Numbered from the stretch's first letter, positions 1 through 8,189 are shown. The stretch: DNA of 11,346 bases from Stramenopiles sp. TOSAG23-6 (GCA_900128565.1 LT636266.1:1-11346); one strand, 5' to 3'. Program-made: numbers and translations. Notes: generated by a model not told the origin, from the letters alone.

Positions 1-1
1 C

Positions 2-790
2 AGATCCCAGAATTTCTTTTTTGATTACCGGGTTCCGAACCTTTTGGTAAGTTGCCACACCAAGGGTGCGCAAGCACACTTGTCTTCAAAAAAATCTAAA
101 AAAAAAGGAAAAACATCTTCAAAAAAATCTAGATTTTTGGAACGTTTTGCAAATGTTAACAATGATACAAGTGTTGATGCTTCACAAGCGGATACAACCA
201 ATACTGATAATGATACAAGTGTTGATGCTTCACAAGCGGATACAACCAATACTGATCGTCATACAAGTCAAGATGCTTCACAAGCGGATACTAATGAGAT
301 GAAAGAAGCAGAGGATGTTATCATTCAAAGTGTGGCACAAAATTTGTTTGATTTATCAATATCAAACAATAATGATGCTAAAATGAGTAAAGCACTGACA
401 GATACAACAAATAAAGAATGTATTGAACGAAATAAGATGTTTTATGGAGGGAAAAATCCGCCACTAGAAATTTGCCAATTACGTGACTCTATGCAACAAC
501 ATCTAACTACAGATGAAAGTCCAAGATTTCATGAGACATTCATTGAAGCACCAGAATTATTAGTTCCTCGTTGTTTTCTTGCAAAAGGTAAAAATATGAA
601 AGAAAAACGCGATTTTATAAGACATGCTATTAATGAAGATTTGAAAAAATGTTTAGATCAAAGATCTAGTCAAAGAAGTCAACAAAAAGAAACAGTTTTG
701 TCTTCACGCTATGGTATTTACATCGCTTTACTTGTGTTATTTATTCTTTTATTATTTCCAATTATTTTTGTAATTCTTGAAATTGTATAA
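2..790 (+). CDS. Hypothetical tail-anchored membrane protein with Ser/Thr/Asp-rich repeats (5' partial)
   Basis: The frame is open from the window edge to a TAA at 788-790, giving 262 residues. No in-frame ATG occurs before about position 299, so the true start or an upstream exon lies outside the window. From the N terminus there is a Lys/Ser-rich basic stretch (KKSKKKGK near residues 33-40), then three 16-residue repeats of the type NDTSVDASQADTTNTD, then a mixed charged region containing short motifs such as PPLEICQLRDSM and LVPRCFLAKGK. The last ~25 residues (from YGIYIALL) form one very hydrophobic segment with only E-I-V after it. That arrangement suggests a C-terminal anchor with the bulk of the protein in the cytosol, as in tail-anchored proteins. 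I do not recognise a family and see no SNARE coiled coil clear enough to name. It converges on the EF-hand gene, with 154 bp between stops. Confidence 0.6.
   Translation, partial: RSQNFFFDYRVPNLLVSCHTKGAQAHLSSKKSKKKGKTSSKKSRFLERFANVNNDTSVDASQADTTNTDNDTSVDASQADTTNTDRHTSQDASQADTNEMKEAEDVIIQSVAQNLFDLSISNNNDAKMSKALTDTTNKECIERNKMFYGGKNPPLEICQLRDSMQQHLTTDESPRFHETFIEAPELLVPRCFLAKGKNMKEKRDFIRHAINEDLKKCLDQRSSQRSQQKETVLSSRYGIYIALLVLFILLLFPIIFVILEIV
161..304 (+). repeat. Three tandem 48-bp in-frame repeats
   Basis: Units lie at 161-208, 209-256 and 257-304. The first two are identical over 48 bp; the third is diverged at both ends but keeps the centre encoding DASQADT. Each unit encodes 16 residues, so copy-number change would preserve the reading frame of the tail-anchored protein. 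Confidence 0.9.
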
Positions 791-944
791 AAATTGAATC
801 AAAAAGGAAAAATAGTATTATTCTTGCAACTATGTAGTATACAGTATAATCAAAAGCGTATTTATTCTTTAAAATATAAAAAGAAAATTTTGATATTGCA
901 TGTTCTATTATTTTATTATTCGTCTACTTAAGCTATAAATTCGT

Positions 945-3157
945 CTAAGATTCATCTTCAGGAGTAATATTTGTTGTTTCGATTTGATCATCTTCTTCAA
1001 TTTGATCATCTTCTTCGATTTGATCATCTTCTTCGATTTGATTCAATGTTTTTTTTTTCTTTTTTCTTCGTTTTCCTTTCTTGGATGCCTTATATTTTGC
1101 TAAATCCTCAGCTTCCCGTTGAATCTTTGCAATCTTTGCTGCTCTTGCAGCATCACTTTCATACTGTATTGTTAAAAACAATGTAATATTTTAAATTCAA
1201 TAAGTACGAAATTTTCTCCAATAATGTTCACGGGAATAAAATGAAAAAAAAAACAGAATGAAATGTTCAAAAAAAAAACCTAAATTTTGTTTAGGTACAA
1301 AATGTCGTATAAAAAAAACATACATCTTCTTCAGTTGGAACGTCTACCTGAATTTGGCCAGAAAAAACACATTCATAAAAAGGAAGTTGTGTATCTGGAT
1401 CCCACATCATCTTGAATAATTTACTACCACATTCTTTACAAAACTTTGCTGCTTTTTTCTTACTTTGAAATTTACAATTTGGACAATATGGTTTTCCACC
1501 ATATTTTTCCACCTCATCAAGTATATTATCCGTATGATAATCACCAACGGATGTACCTAACAAATTGTAATTTGCATATTCTTCTAACAAACTTTCATCT
1601 TCAGCAACAACATCCTTCACAGGCTTTATTTCATGATCAAAGACCAAATGATCTGAATCCGTGATACCTCTTAAAGCTGGAGCTCCAAGAATCATCTCAT
1701 AAATGACTTTATCTTTGTCAACAATACGATCTATCATCAAGTTTGTCATTGATTTTACTAATTTTGGTATATCCTTTGTTGTTCCTTTCCAAATTTCTCT
1801 CATTTCTTCATATTTTTTCTCTGCATCAATCTCAGCAGCTGCAATAGCTTTCTTTCTATAATTACTTTCAAGTTCTTCAATAATAATGTTTCTATCGGGT
1901 TCAATCACATATTCTTGATCATACTGAGCTGCTCTGTCCCACATTTCTTTTTCATCCGCTTTTTTTTCTTTCCATGCTTCGCCTTCTTCAGAACGTAAAT
2001 AAAGATTCACTTTTCTGTGTGTTTCATCTATTATTTCGTCTTTTATTTCTATTTTCTTAATAAGCCAATTCCTTTCACATTCTTTGAGAGCTTCTTCAAC
2101 ATACATTCTAAACTTTTGACGACTTAGACGAAGTTTTGAAGCTAACTTATCATCCCTCTGTGCTGATGCCTGTTTTGCTTCACGGTTTATTTGCTCCAAT
2201 GCAGCCCAACAGCGTAATGCACGACTAAGAGGTCGTCCTCCAACTCGACGGCATTCTACTATTTGTCTATACGATGCTACTAAACCTGCTTTTTTTTNTT
2301 TTTTTNCTATTTTTTTTNGCTCTGANTNCTNCGTCTCTTTTCAAAAATTCTTCCAATTTTTTTTCACGTTGAGTCGCAAAATTTACTATATTTTCAATTT
2401 CAGCAAATTCACCAAATTGTCGTACGCGCCATTCTGCAACTTGTTGCCAATAACGAGCACCACAGACCTCATTGATTAAGTGTGTTCGCACAATTATAAG
2501 AGGCCGAGTTATAACAGGATTTTTACGTGCATAATTAGAAAATTCTGGAAAGTCAATTTCACCATCTCCATCTATGTCCATGGCGTCAATTATTTTAATG
2601 AGATCTGATGAAAGTGCTTCTTCACCATAAATCATTCTTAGGAGAGAATCACATTCAGACATATCGAGTGTTCCTGAGCCATCCTCATCGTACATATCAA
2701 AAGCATATTTGAGCAAATCTTTATTACTAGAACTACAGTAGTTCCAGACAGCTGTGACATACTCACCATAATCTAATTCGCCAGTATTGTCTCTATCAAA
2801 ATCTTGGAATATTCGTTCCATATATTTTGTTTTTTTGAAGCCATAATATTTTAGAAACTCATCAATGTCAATACGACCACTTCCATCCTTATCTATTTGT
2901 TTAAAACTATGGAAGAAATCCCATCCCCAAGGCTCAACAATACGAAGAGTATAAAAAAGCTTTTTATCATTCTCTTTAAACCTTTCATATTCAAGTGCAT
3001 AACTGTTGACTTTCTGTCGAGTACTCCACTTTTCCAATAAAGTGATCCAAAATGGCGTTTTTTTTTCTTCTTGAACATACACGAAACCTTTGTCTTGCTT
3101 TATTTCACCAGCGTTTTCCTCTTCGTCTATTCCTAACGGATGGACTTTTGATGCCAT
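945..3157 (-). CDS. EF-hand / zinc-ribbon protein, left-arm copy
   Basis: Reverse-complement copy of the gene described at 8190-10402. ATG is at 3155-3157 and the stop at 945-947. The single intron maps to 1164-1323, and the N-containing lysine-rich stretch where the frame shifts by one base maps to 2298-2331. Its 3' end faces the tail-anchored gene and its 5' end faces eIF5A across a 295-bp divergent spacer. It is almost certainly the same locus as the right-arm copy, so it should not be counted as a second gene. Confidence 0.8.
978..1040 (-). repeat. 18-bp in-frame repeats encoding QIEEDD, left-arm copy
   Basis: Three full 18-bp units and a half unit in the last exon of the EF-hand gene. 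This is the mirror of 10307-10369. It encodes an acidic C-terminal tail directly after a lysine-rich stretch. Confidence 0.85.
1164..1323 (-). other. Intron of EF-hand gene, left-arm copy (160 bp)
   Basis: Mirror of the intron at 10024-10183. On the minus strand it begins GTATGTTTTT and ends AACAATACAG. Confidence 0.75.
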
Positions 3158-3452
3158 TATAGTTAATTATATACTATGATATGCAAAATATTGTTTCATT
3201 TCATGCATAGGTAATCATTATGTATCAACGTCTGGTACGGTTTGCTTACTTACGGTATTACTTTTGCTCTTTTTTGTCTCCTTTTTGACCGTTGCTGGCA
3301 GTTACTCAAATAATGGAACAAACCTGTTTTCAATCGACGACACGCGCCGAGTCAGTCCAATAGTTTTCTTTTTCGATTTTCGACGTGTTTCTTTGTGTGT
3401 GTGCGGTCTCTTTTTTTTTTCAGTGTACTCAATAGGACTCAAAGAACTCAAA
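3158..3452. promoter_or_regulatory. Divergent promoter region between the EF-hand gene and eIF5A
   Basis: These 295 bp separate the start codons of two genes transcribed away from each other, so both promoters must lie here. Next to the EF-hand ATG the sequence is very AT-rich (TATATAATT-like). On the eIF5A side it is richer in G+C, with a long pyrimidine tract ending in CAG at about 3420-3423, 30 bp before the eIF5A ATG. That tract looks like a 3' splice site, so a 5'-UTR intron is possible; I could not choose its donor. I saw no factor-binding motif I would name. Confidence 0.5.
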
Positions 3453-4220
3453 ATGGGAAAATCTAAGAAAGCAGCAAAGCCTATCACCTATGGTGAAGTT
3501 AAAGTTGGAGATGAAATGATTCTCAAACGTTCCATCGATTGCAAAGTTACATCTGTCGAGGTTGTACCTTGCAAAAAGCGCGGTAACAAGGTCATTGTCG
3601 TCGGCAAAGATCTCGCCACTGGCGCTGAAGTCCGTGACGTAAAACCTGAAGGACGCGAAATCTACAAAGTCGGATCCAAGAAAGCTGACAAGAAGAAGCG
3701 TGTTCAGGTTGTCAAGAAGGCTTCCACTGAAGATTATGACATGTCCGTTGGTTCTGCTGGAGCTGCAAAGACTGTGCCAATTCGCGCTGGTGAAGTCAAA
3801 AAAGGTTCTTATCTCGTAATGAAGGGACACCCTTGCAAGGTCATTGAGATTTCTATTTCAAAGACAGGTAAGCACGGTCACGCTAAAGCAAATATCAATG
3901 GTCTTGATGTCTTTACTGGAAAGAAGTACAATGAAATCTCTCCAACTTCTCACAACATGACTGCTCCAACAATGTACCGTTCTGAGTGGCAGCTCACTGA
4001 TGTCAGCCATGAAGGAAACATGACTCTTATGTCTGAAAATGGTACTACCCGTGAAGATCTTGATCTTCCTCGTGATACCAGTGGAAACTTGTCTGATCTT
4101 GCAAACCAAATTACTGAAAAATTTGCGAATTGCCCAGATGGTAAAGGTGTCTACTGCGTTGTTCTTAAAGCTATGGACAATGAACAAGTTGTTGACATCA
4201 TTGTTAAGGATGCAAACTAA
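3453..4220 (+). CDS. EIF5A: Translation factor eIF5A with a duplicated N-terminal domain
   Basis: The ATG at 3453 opens a 255-residue protein ending at TAA 4218-4220, with no intron. Residues ~106-255 are a full eIF5A. They hold an SH3-like domain with the hypusination loop SKTGKHGHAK, in which Lys140 corresponds to the lysine that deoxyhypusine synthase modifies, then FTGKKY, SPTSHNM and the C-terminal OB-fold with REDLDLP. eIF5A binds the ribosome E site and relieves stalling, for example at polyproline. Usual length is about 150-170 residues. The extra ~105 residues are unusual. Residues 8-73 (ITYGEVKVGD..., CKVTSVEV, GKDLATGAEVRDV) align with the protein's own residues 106-171, with PCKKRGNK at the loop, followed by a Lys-rich linker (KKADKKKRV). 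The longer open frame upstream lacks an ATG. Codon choice is GC-richer than in the neighbouring genes, as expected for high expression. Confidence 0.93.
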   Translation: MGKSKKAAKPITYGEVKVGDEMILKRSIDCKVTSVEVVPCKKRGNKVIVVGKDLATGAEVRDVKPEGREIYKVGSKKADKKKRVQVVKKASTEDYDMSVGSAGAAKTVPIRAGEVKKGSYLVMKGHPCKVIEISISKTGKHGHAKANINGLDVFTGKKYNEISPTSHNMTAPTMYRSEWQLTDVSHEGNMTLMSENGTTREDLDLPRDTSGNLSDLANQITEKFANCPDGKGVYCVVLKAMDNEQVVDIIVKDAN

Positions 4221-4603
4221 AATTTATGAAAATGAATTTTGTTACTATTCTGATTCTGAATATTTTTGACTATGGTAAATACATATTTATATTTTGACAT
4301 TTTTGTCAATATATTTGCTTAAGTTATTTGTAGTTGGAAATGTTTTGATTCTATTTTGAGTATTTGATGGATTTACTCCAACCTCAACAATATTTTGTAT
4401 ATAATATGTTGTACACAAAAATTGTAAGGCGAAAGTATACAATTGCGTTAGGGACGTAGGATTCTCCCGTTGTTCTTTCATTTGGTTTCAACAATATAAA
4501 AGTAGATCGTACACGAAATATATATATATATATATATTATTTTTTTATTTTTTTTTATACAAAGTGTTTTTATACAATATATTTTCCCTTACTGTTTAAT
4601 TAC
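4221..4603. other. Convergent intergenic spacer, left-arm copy
   Basis: 383 bp of AT-rich DNA between the 3' ends of eIF5A and the PI3K-like gene fragment. It contains an (AT)10 run at 4518-4537 and poly-T stretches. I see no convincing coding sequence or structured RNA. It must hold both transcript ends, but I cannot place the cleavage signals. Confidence 0.7.
4518..4537. repeat. (AT)10 microsatellite, left-arm copy
   Basis: Ten uninterrupted AT dinucleotides in the convergent spacer. This is the mirror of 6810-6829. Confidence 0.9.
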
Positions 4604-5580
4604 CTAAAGTGAATCTGCAGAAACTCCATCAAAAGGATCAAGACTAAATTTAGCAAAACTAACATTAACATTAGCAATACCAACAACATCAGCAGCCTTA
4701 TGTTCCACTTTTTGAATAGTATTATAACCAACATCAGCAATATCAACAACATCAGCACTATCAACAACATCAGCACTATCAACAACATCAGCAGTCTTAT
4801 GTTCTTCTTTTTGAATAGTATTATCAAAACCAATACCATTATAATCATCAGATATAAGAATATGATCAAATTTACTTCCATTTCTGTTTTTATGTTTCAA
4901 TGAAGCAGCAGTTTGAGTAGGACTCCATTCGGCGATAATGTTTTTATAAAATGTGCTTGCATGCTCAACTGCAGGATTATTGCTCAGAATATGAAATGGA
5001 ATTTTTTTACTTGCTATTTCTCGAAACATGTTTTGAAGTCGATGATAGCGAACATGTATTGTGAAAAAATATTTTTTTTTTTTTTGATTTTTTTTGTTAG
5101 GTACGAAATTTCGTATAAAAAAAAAAAAANTAANTNCGAAATTGAAAAAAAAACATACATGACCACCGGAAAGTACCAACGCAAATGCTTTTGTTGCAGC
5201 TTTGACATGTTCTTTGATTAATAATGTTCGAGCTTCCTGATCAAGTATTGGCAATGATGCTAGAAATTGTTCTTTGAAATCGTTCTCTTTATAGTAGTTA
5301 TGATAATATACTTTTTGTTTTGAATATACATGTATTTTGGAAAAATATTTCAAAAAAAAAAAAAAAAATTTTTAGGGAAAAAATTTTTTTACCAAAAAAA
5401 AAAAAAATTCGTTTTTTTTTTTTTTTTTTTTTCGGTAAATAATAAAAAAAAATAAAACATACATTATTCCATGTAGATACGCAATTATATGGTGTCATCA
5501 TTAAATCTAAAGATTCAGCCAACCATAAGTTATCCATAAGTTGAAACATTTGGAGAACAACACAATCTTGACGTAAATCA
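4604..5580 (-). CDS. PI3K-motif / HAD-like gene fragment, left-arm copy
   Basis: Reverse-complement copy of the gene described at 5767-6743. Exons on the minus strand are 5464-5580, 5160-5330 and 4604-5054. The gene runs off the palindrome axis at its 5' end, so neither copy shows the start of the protein. Confidence 0.5.
4727..4792 (-). repeat. 18-bp in-frame repeats encoding ADVVDS, left-arm copy
   Basis: Mirror of 6555-6620: three 18-bp units and a partial fourth. Confidence 0.85.
5055..5159 (-). other. AG-free introner-like intron (105 bp), left-arm copy
   Basis: Mirror of 6188-6292, with the same three mirrored N bases (5130, 5134, 5136). Confidence 0.55.
5331..5463 (-). other. AG-free introner-like intron (133 bp), left-arm copy
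   Basis: Mirror of 5884-6016. Confidence 0.55.
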
Positions 5581-5648
5581 TTTATTGTGAAAAATATATT
5601 TTTTTTTTGAAAATTTTTTTTTTGTTAGGTACAAAATTTACTATGAAA

Positions 5649-5673
<25 letters not shown>
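5581..5673 (-). other. Truncated introner-like intron at the axis, left-arm copy
   Basis: Mirror of 5674-5766. Only the 3' part of the intron is present; the donor side is lost at the T25/A25 junction. Confidence 0.5.

Positions 5674-5698
<25 letters not shown>
5649..5698. repeat. Axis of symmetry: T25 followed by A25
   Basis: 25 T (5649-5673) run directly into 25 A (5674-5698), a self-complementary 50-mer. It lies inside the partial intron of the innermost gene. A self-complementary string this long is a natural place for an assembler to turn onto the opposite strand, or for a copied strand to fold back and prime on itself. Confidence 0.95.
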
Positions 5699-5766
5699 TT
5701 TCATAGTAAATTTTGTACCTAACAAAAAAAAAATTTTCAAAAAAAAAATATATTTTTCACAATAAA
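5674..5766 (+). other. Truncated introner-like intron at the axis (3' part only)
   Basis: Starting from the A25 run, this stretch carries the shared core TAGTAAATTTTGTACCTAAC at 5704-5723 and ends CACAATAAA at 5766. It matches the intron at 6188-6292 almost end to end in layout: core, A-run, TC, A-run, TATTTTT, CACAATA. The exon that follows begins T GAT TTA CGT. If the missing upstream exon ended in GA, the splice would restore the conserved kinase motif DDLRQD; that is inference. The 5' part and donor are missing because the palindrome turns here. Confidence 0.55.
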
Positions 5767-6743
5767 TGATTTACGTCAAGATTGTGTTGTTCTCCAAATG
5801 TTTCAACTTATGGATAACTTATGGTTGGCTGAATCTTTAGATTTAATGATGACACCATATAATTGCGTATCTACATGGAATAATGTATGTTTTATTTTTT
5901 TTTATTATTTACCGAAAAAAAAAAAAAAAAAAAAACGAATTTTTTTTTTTTTTGGTAAAAAAATTTTTTCCCTAAAAATTTTTTTTTTTTTTTTTGAAAT
6001 ATTTTTCCAAAATACATGTATATTCAAAACAAAAAGTATATTATCATAACTACTATAAAGAGAACGATTTCAAAGAACAATTTCTAGCATCATTGCCAAT
6101 ACTTGATCAGGAAGCTCGAACATTATTAATCAAAGAACATGTCAAAGCTGCAACAAAAGCATTTGCGTTGGTACTTTCCGGTGGTCATGTATGTTTTTTT
6201 TTCAATTTCGNANTTANTTTTTTTTTTTTTATACGAAATTTCGTACCTAACAAAAAAAATCAAAAAAAAAAAAAATATTTTTTCACAATACATGTTCGCT
6301 ATCATCGACTTCAAAACATGTTTCGAGAAATAGCAAGTAAAAAAATTCCATTTCATATTCTGAGCAATAATCCTGCAGTTGAGCATGCAAGCACATTTTA
6401 TAAAAACATTATCGCCGAATGGAGTCCTACTCAAACTGCTGCTTCATTGAAACATAAAAACAGAAATGGAAGTAAATTTGATCATATTCTTATATCTGAT
6501 GATTATAATGGTATTGGTTTTGATAATACTATTCAAAAAGAAGAACATAAGACTGCTGATGTTGTTGATAGTGCTGATGTTGTTGATAGTGCTGATGTTG
6601 TTGATATTGCTGATGTTGGTTATAATACTATTCAAAAAGTGGAACATAAGGCTGCTGATGTTGTTGGTATTGCTAATGTTAATGTTAGTTTTGCTAAATT
6701 TAGTCTTGATCCTTTTGATGGAGTTTCTGCAGATTCACTTTAG
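5767..6743 (+). CDS. PI3K-type kinase motif exon joined to a HAD-like, repeat-tailed 3' part (5' partial)
   Basis: Exons are 5767-5883, 6017-6187 and 6293-6743 (stop TAG 6741-6743), joined across two introns that both restore frame. The first exon encodes [19 protein letters not shown], then [13 protein letters not shown]. This matches the segment of phosphoinositide 3-kinases from the DDLRQD motif to the PYGC region at the end of the N-lobe. The expected continuation is absent: I see no catalytic DRHxxN and no DFG. Downstream come about 60 unrecognised residues, then [11 protein letters not shown] and [15 protein letters not shown], which resemble motifs I and II of HAD phosphatases but lack the nucleophile aspartate, then [10 protein letters not shown]. 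The C terminus is repetitive (ADVVDS units). It could be a fusion, a degenerate gene, or two loci joined by misassembly. The kinase motif is the firm part; the HAD reading is weak. Confidence 0.5.
5884..6016 (+). other. AG-free introner-like intron (133 bp)
   Basis: It starts TGTATGTTTTATTT and ends CCAAAATACA. The hexamer ATGTAT is present at both ends (5883-5888 and 6016-6021), so removing 133 bp joins WNN to VYSKQK in frame wherever within the repeat the cut is placed. The donor GTATGT at 5885 is good, but no AG exists between it and 6035, and the AG at 6035-6036 would shift the frame. A hairpin is possible between TTTACC (5908-5913) with its A-run and a T-run with GGTAAA (5954-5959). Confidence 0.6.
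6188..6292 (+). other. AG-free introner-like intron (105 bp)
   Basis: It starts TGTATGTTTTTTT and ends CACAATACA. CATGT is repeated at 6186-6190 and 6291-6295, and removing one unit joins SGGH to VRYHRLQ in frame. The perfect palindrome TACGAAATTTCGTA (6232-6245) opens the shared core TACGAAATTTCGTACCTAAC (6232-6251). No AG occurs from the GTATGT donor to about 6325, apart from whatever the N bases at 6211, 6213 and 6217 hide. Its length is a multiple of three and it has no visible stop, so read-through is formally possible, but it would encode only Phe/Lys-rich low complexity. Confidence 0.6.
6555..6620 (+). repeat. 18-bp in-frame repeats encoding ADVVDS
   Basis: Units GCTGATGTTGTTGATAGT lie at 6555-6572, 6573-6590 and 6591-6608 (the last with two base changes), with a partial fourth to 6620. 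They are nested in a larger 99-bp-spaced duplication that repeats NTIQKxEHKxADVV at 6525-6566 and 6624-6665. Confidence 0.9.
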
Positions 6744-7126
6744 GTAATTAAACAGTAAGGGAAAATATATTGTATAAAAACACTTTGTATAAAAAAAAAT
6801 AAAAAAATAATATATATATATATATATATTTCGTGTACGATCTACTTTTATATTGTTGAAACCAAATGAAAGAACAACGGGAGAATCCTACGTCCCTAAC
6901 GCAATTGTATACTTTCGCCTTACAATTTTTGTGTACAACATATTATATACAAAATATTGTTGAGGTTGGAGTAAATCCATCAAATACTCAAAATAGAATC
7001 AAAACATTTCCAACTACAAATAACTTAAGCAAATATATTGACAAAAATGTCAAAATATAAATATGTATTTACCATAGTCAAAAATATTCAGAATCAGAAT
7101 AGTAACAAAATTCATTTTCATAAATT
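6744..7126. other. Convergent intergenic spacer between the PI3K-like fragment and eIF5A
   Basis: 383 bp holding two transcript 3' ends, an (AT)10 run and a doubled TTGTATAAAAA motif near 6770 and 6786. A 64-codon open frame exists at 6866-7060 but has no family resemblance or supporting context. I see no RNA gene. Confidence 0.7.
6810..6829. repeat. (AT)10 microsatellite
   Basis: Ten uninterrupted AT dinucleotides next to A-rich tracts. It could serve as a locus marker if this region is re-sequenced. Confidence 0.9.
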
Positions 7127-7894
7127 TTAGTTTGCATCCTTAACAATGATGTCAACAACTTGTTCATTGTCCATAGCTTTAAGAACAACGCAGTAGACAC
7201 CTTTACCATCTGGGCAATTCGCAAATTTTTCAGTAATTTGGTTTGCAAGATCAGACAAGTTTCCACTGGTATCACGAGGAAGATCAAGATCTTCACGGGT
7301 AGTACCATTTTCAGACATAAGAGTCATGTTTCCTTCATGGCTGACATCAGTGAGCTGCCACTCAGAACGGTACATTGTTGGAGCAGTCATGTTGTGAGAA
7401 GTTGGAGAGATTTCATTGTACTTCTTTCCAGTAAAGACATCAAGACCATTGATATTTGCTTTAGCGTGACCGTGCTTACCTGTCTTTGAAATAGAAATCT
7501 CAATGACCTTGCAAGGGTGTCCCTTCATTACGAGATAAGAACCTTTTTTGACTTCACCAGCGCGAATTGGCACAGTCTTTGCAGCTCCAGCAGAACCAAC
7601 GGACATGTCATAATCTTCAGTGGAAGCCTTCTTGACAACCTGAACACGCTTCTTCTTGTCAGCTTTCTTGGATCCGACTTTGTAGATTTCGCGTCCTTCA
7701 GGTTTTACGTCACGGACTTCAGCGCCAGTGGCGAGATCTTTGCCGACGACAATGACCTTGTTACCGCGCTTTTTGCAAGGTACAACCTCGACAGATGTAA
7801 CTTTGCAATCGATGGAACGTTTGAGAATCATTTCATCTCCAACTTTAACTTCACCATAGGTGATAGGCTTTGCTGCTTTCTTAGATTTTCCCAT
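7127..7894 (-). CDS. EIF5A: Translation factor eIF5A with duplicated N-terminal domain, right-arm copy
   Basis: Reverse-complement copy of 3453-4220, identical in sequence. ATG is at 7892-7894 and the stop at 7127-7129. It is convergent with the PI3K-like fragment and divergent from the EF-hand gene. It is very likely the same genomic locus as the left copy and not a paralogue. Confidence 0.9.
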   Translation of the reverse strand: MGKSKKAAKPITYGEVKVGDEMILKRSIDCKVTSVEVVPCKKRGNKVIVVGKDLATGAEVRDVKPEGREIYKVGSKKADKKKRVQVVKKASTEDYDMSVGSAGAAKTVPIRAGEVKKGSYLVMKGHPCKVIEISISKTGKHGHAKANINGLDVFTGKKYNEISPTSHNMTAPTMYRSEWQLTDVSHEGNMTLMSENGTTREDLDLPRDTSGNLSDLANQITEKFANCPDGKGVYCVVLKAMDNEQVVDIIVKDAN

Positions 7895-8189
7895 TTTGAG
7901 TTCTTTGAGTCCTATTGAGTACACTGAAAAAAAAAAGAGACCGCACACACACAAAGAAACACGTCGAAAATCGAAAAAGAAAACTATTGGACTGACTCGG
8001 CGCGTGTCGTCGATTGAAAACAGGTTTGTTCCATTATTTGAGTAACTGCCAGCAACGGTCAAAAAGGAGACAAAAAAGAGCAAAAGTAATACCGTAAGTA
8101 AGCAAACCGTACCAGACGTTGATACATAATGATTACCTATGCATGAAATGAAACAATATTTTGCATATCATAGTATATAATTAACTATA
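7895..8189. promoter_or_regulatory. Divergent promoter region, right-arm copy
   Basis: Mirror of 3158-3452. The possible 5'-UTR splice acceptor for eIF5A lies at about 7924-7927 on the minus strand. TATATAATT lies 10-18 bp upstream of the EF-hand ATG at 8190, which is too close to be a conventional TATA box for that start. Confidence 0.45.

Noticed and set aside
47-52. GTAAGT, a strong donor consensus inside the tail-anchored gene
   Set aside because: The reading frame stays open through it into the repeat region, and no matching acceptor is evident; kept only as a remote possibility.
978-1040. CRISPR-like short repeats
   Set aside because: The units are contiguous without spacers and encode an in-frame peptide repeat.
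3264-3452. Upstream extension of the eIF5A reading frame
   Set aside because: It contains no ATG, and its sequence looks like leader or intron DNA; MGKSKK at 3453 is a better start.
5649-5698. Hairpin telomere or replication terminus at the axis
   Set aside because: No telomere-like repeat occurs, the axis lies inside an intron of a gene, and the mirrored N bases favour an artefact.
5883-6017. U12-type AT-AC intron
   Set aside because: AT...AC is one possible cut, but the 5' end lacks the ATATCCTT-type consensus and no U12 branch-site motif was seen.
6866-7060. 64-codon open frame in the convergent spacer (mirror 4287-4481)
   Set aside because: No recognisable motif, low-complexity composition, and it overlaps the place where two 3' UTRs must end.
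8170-8180. TATA box for the EF-hand gene
   Set aside because: It is only about 10-18 bp from the start codon and not distinct from the surrounding A/T-rich DNA.
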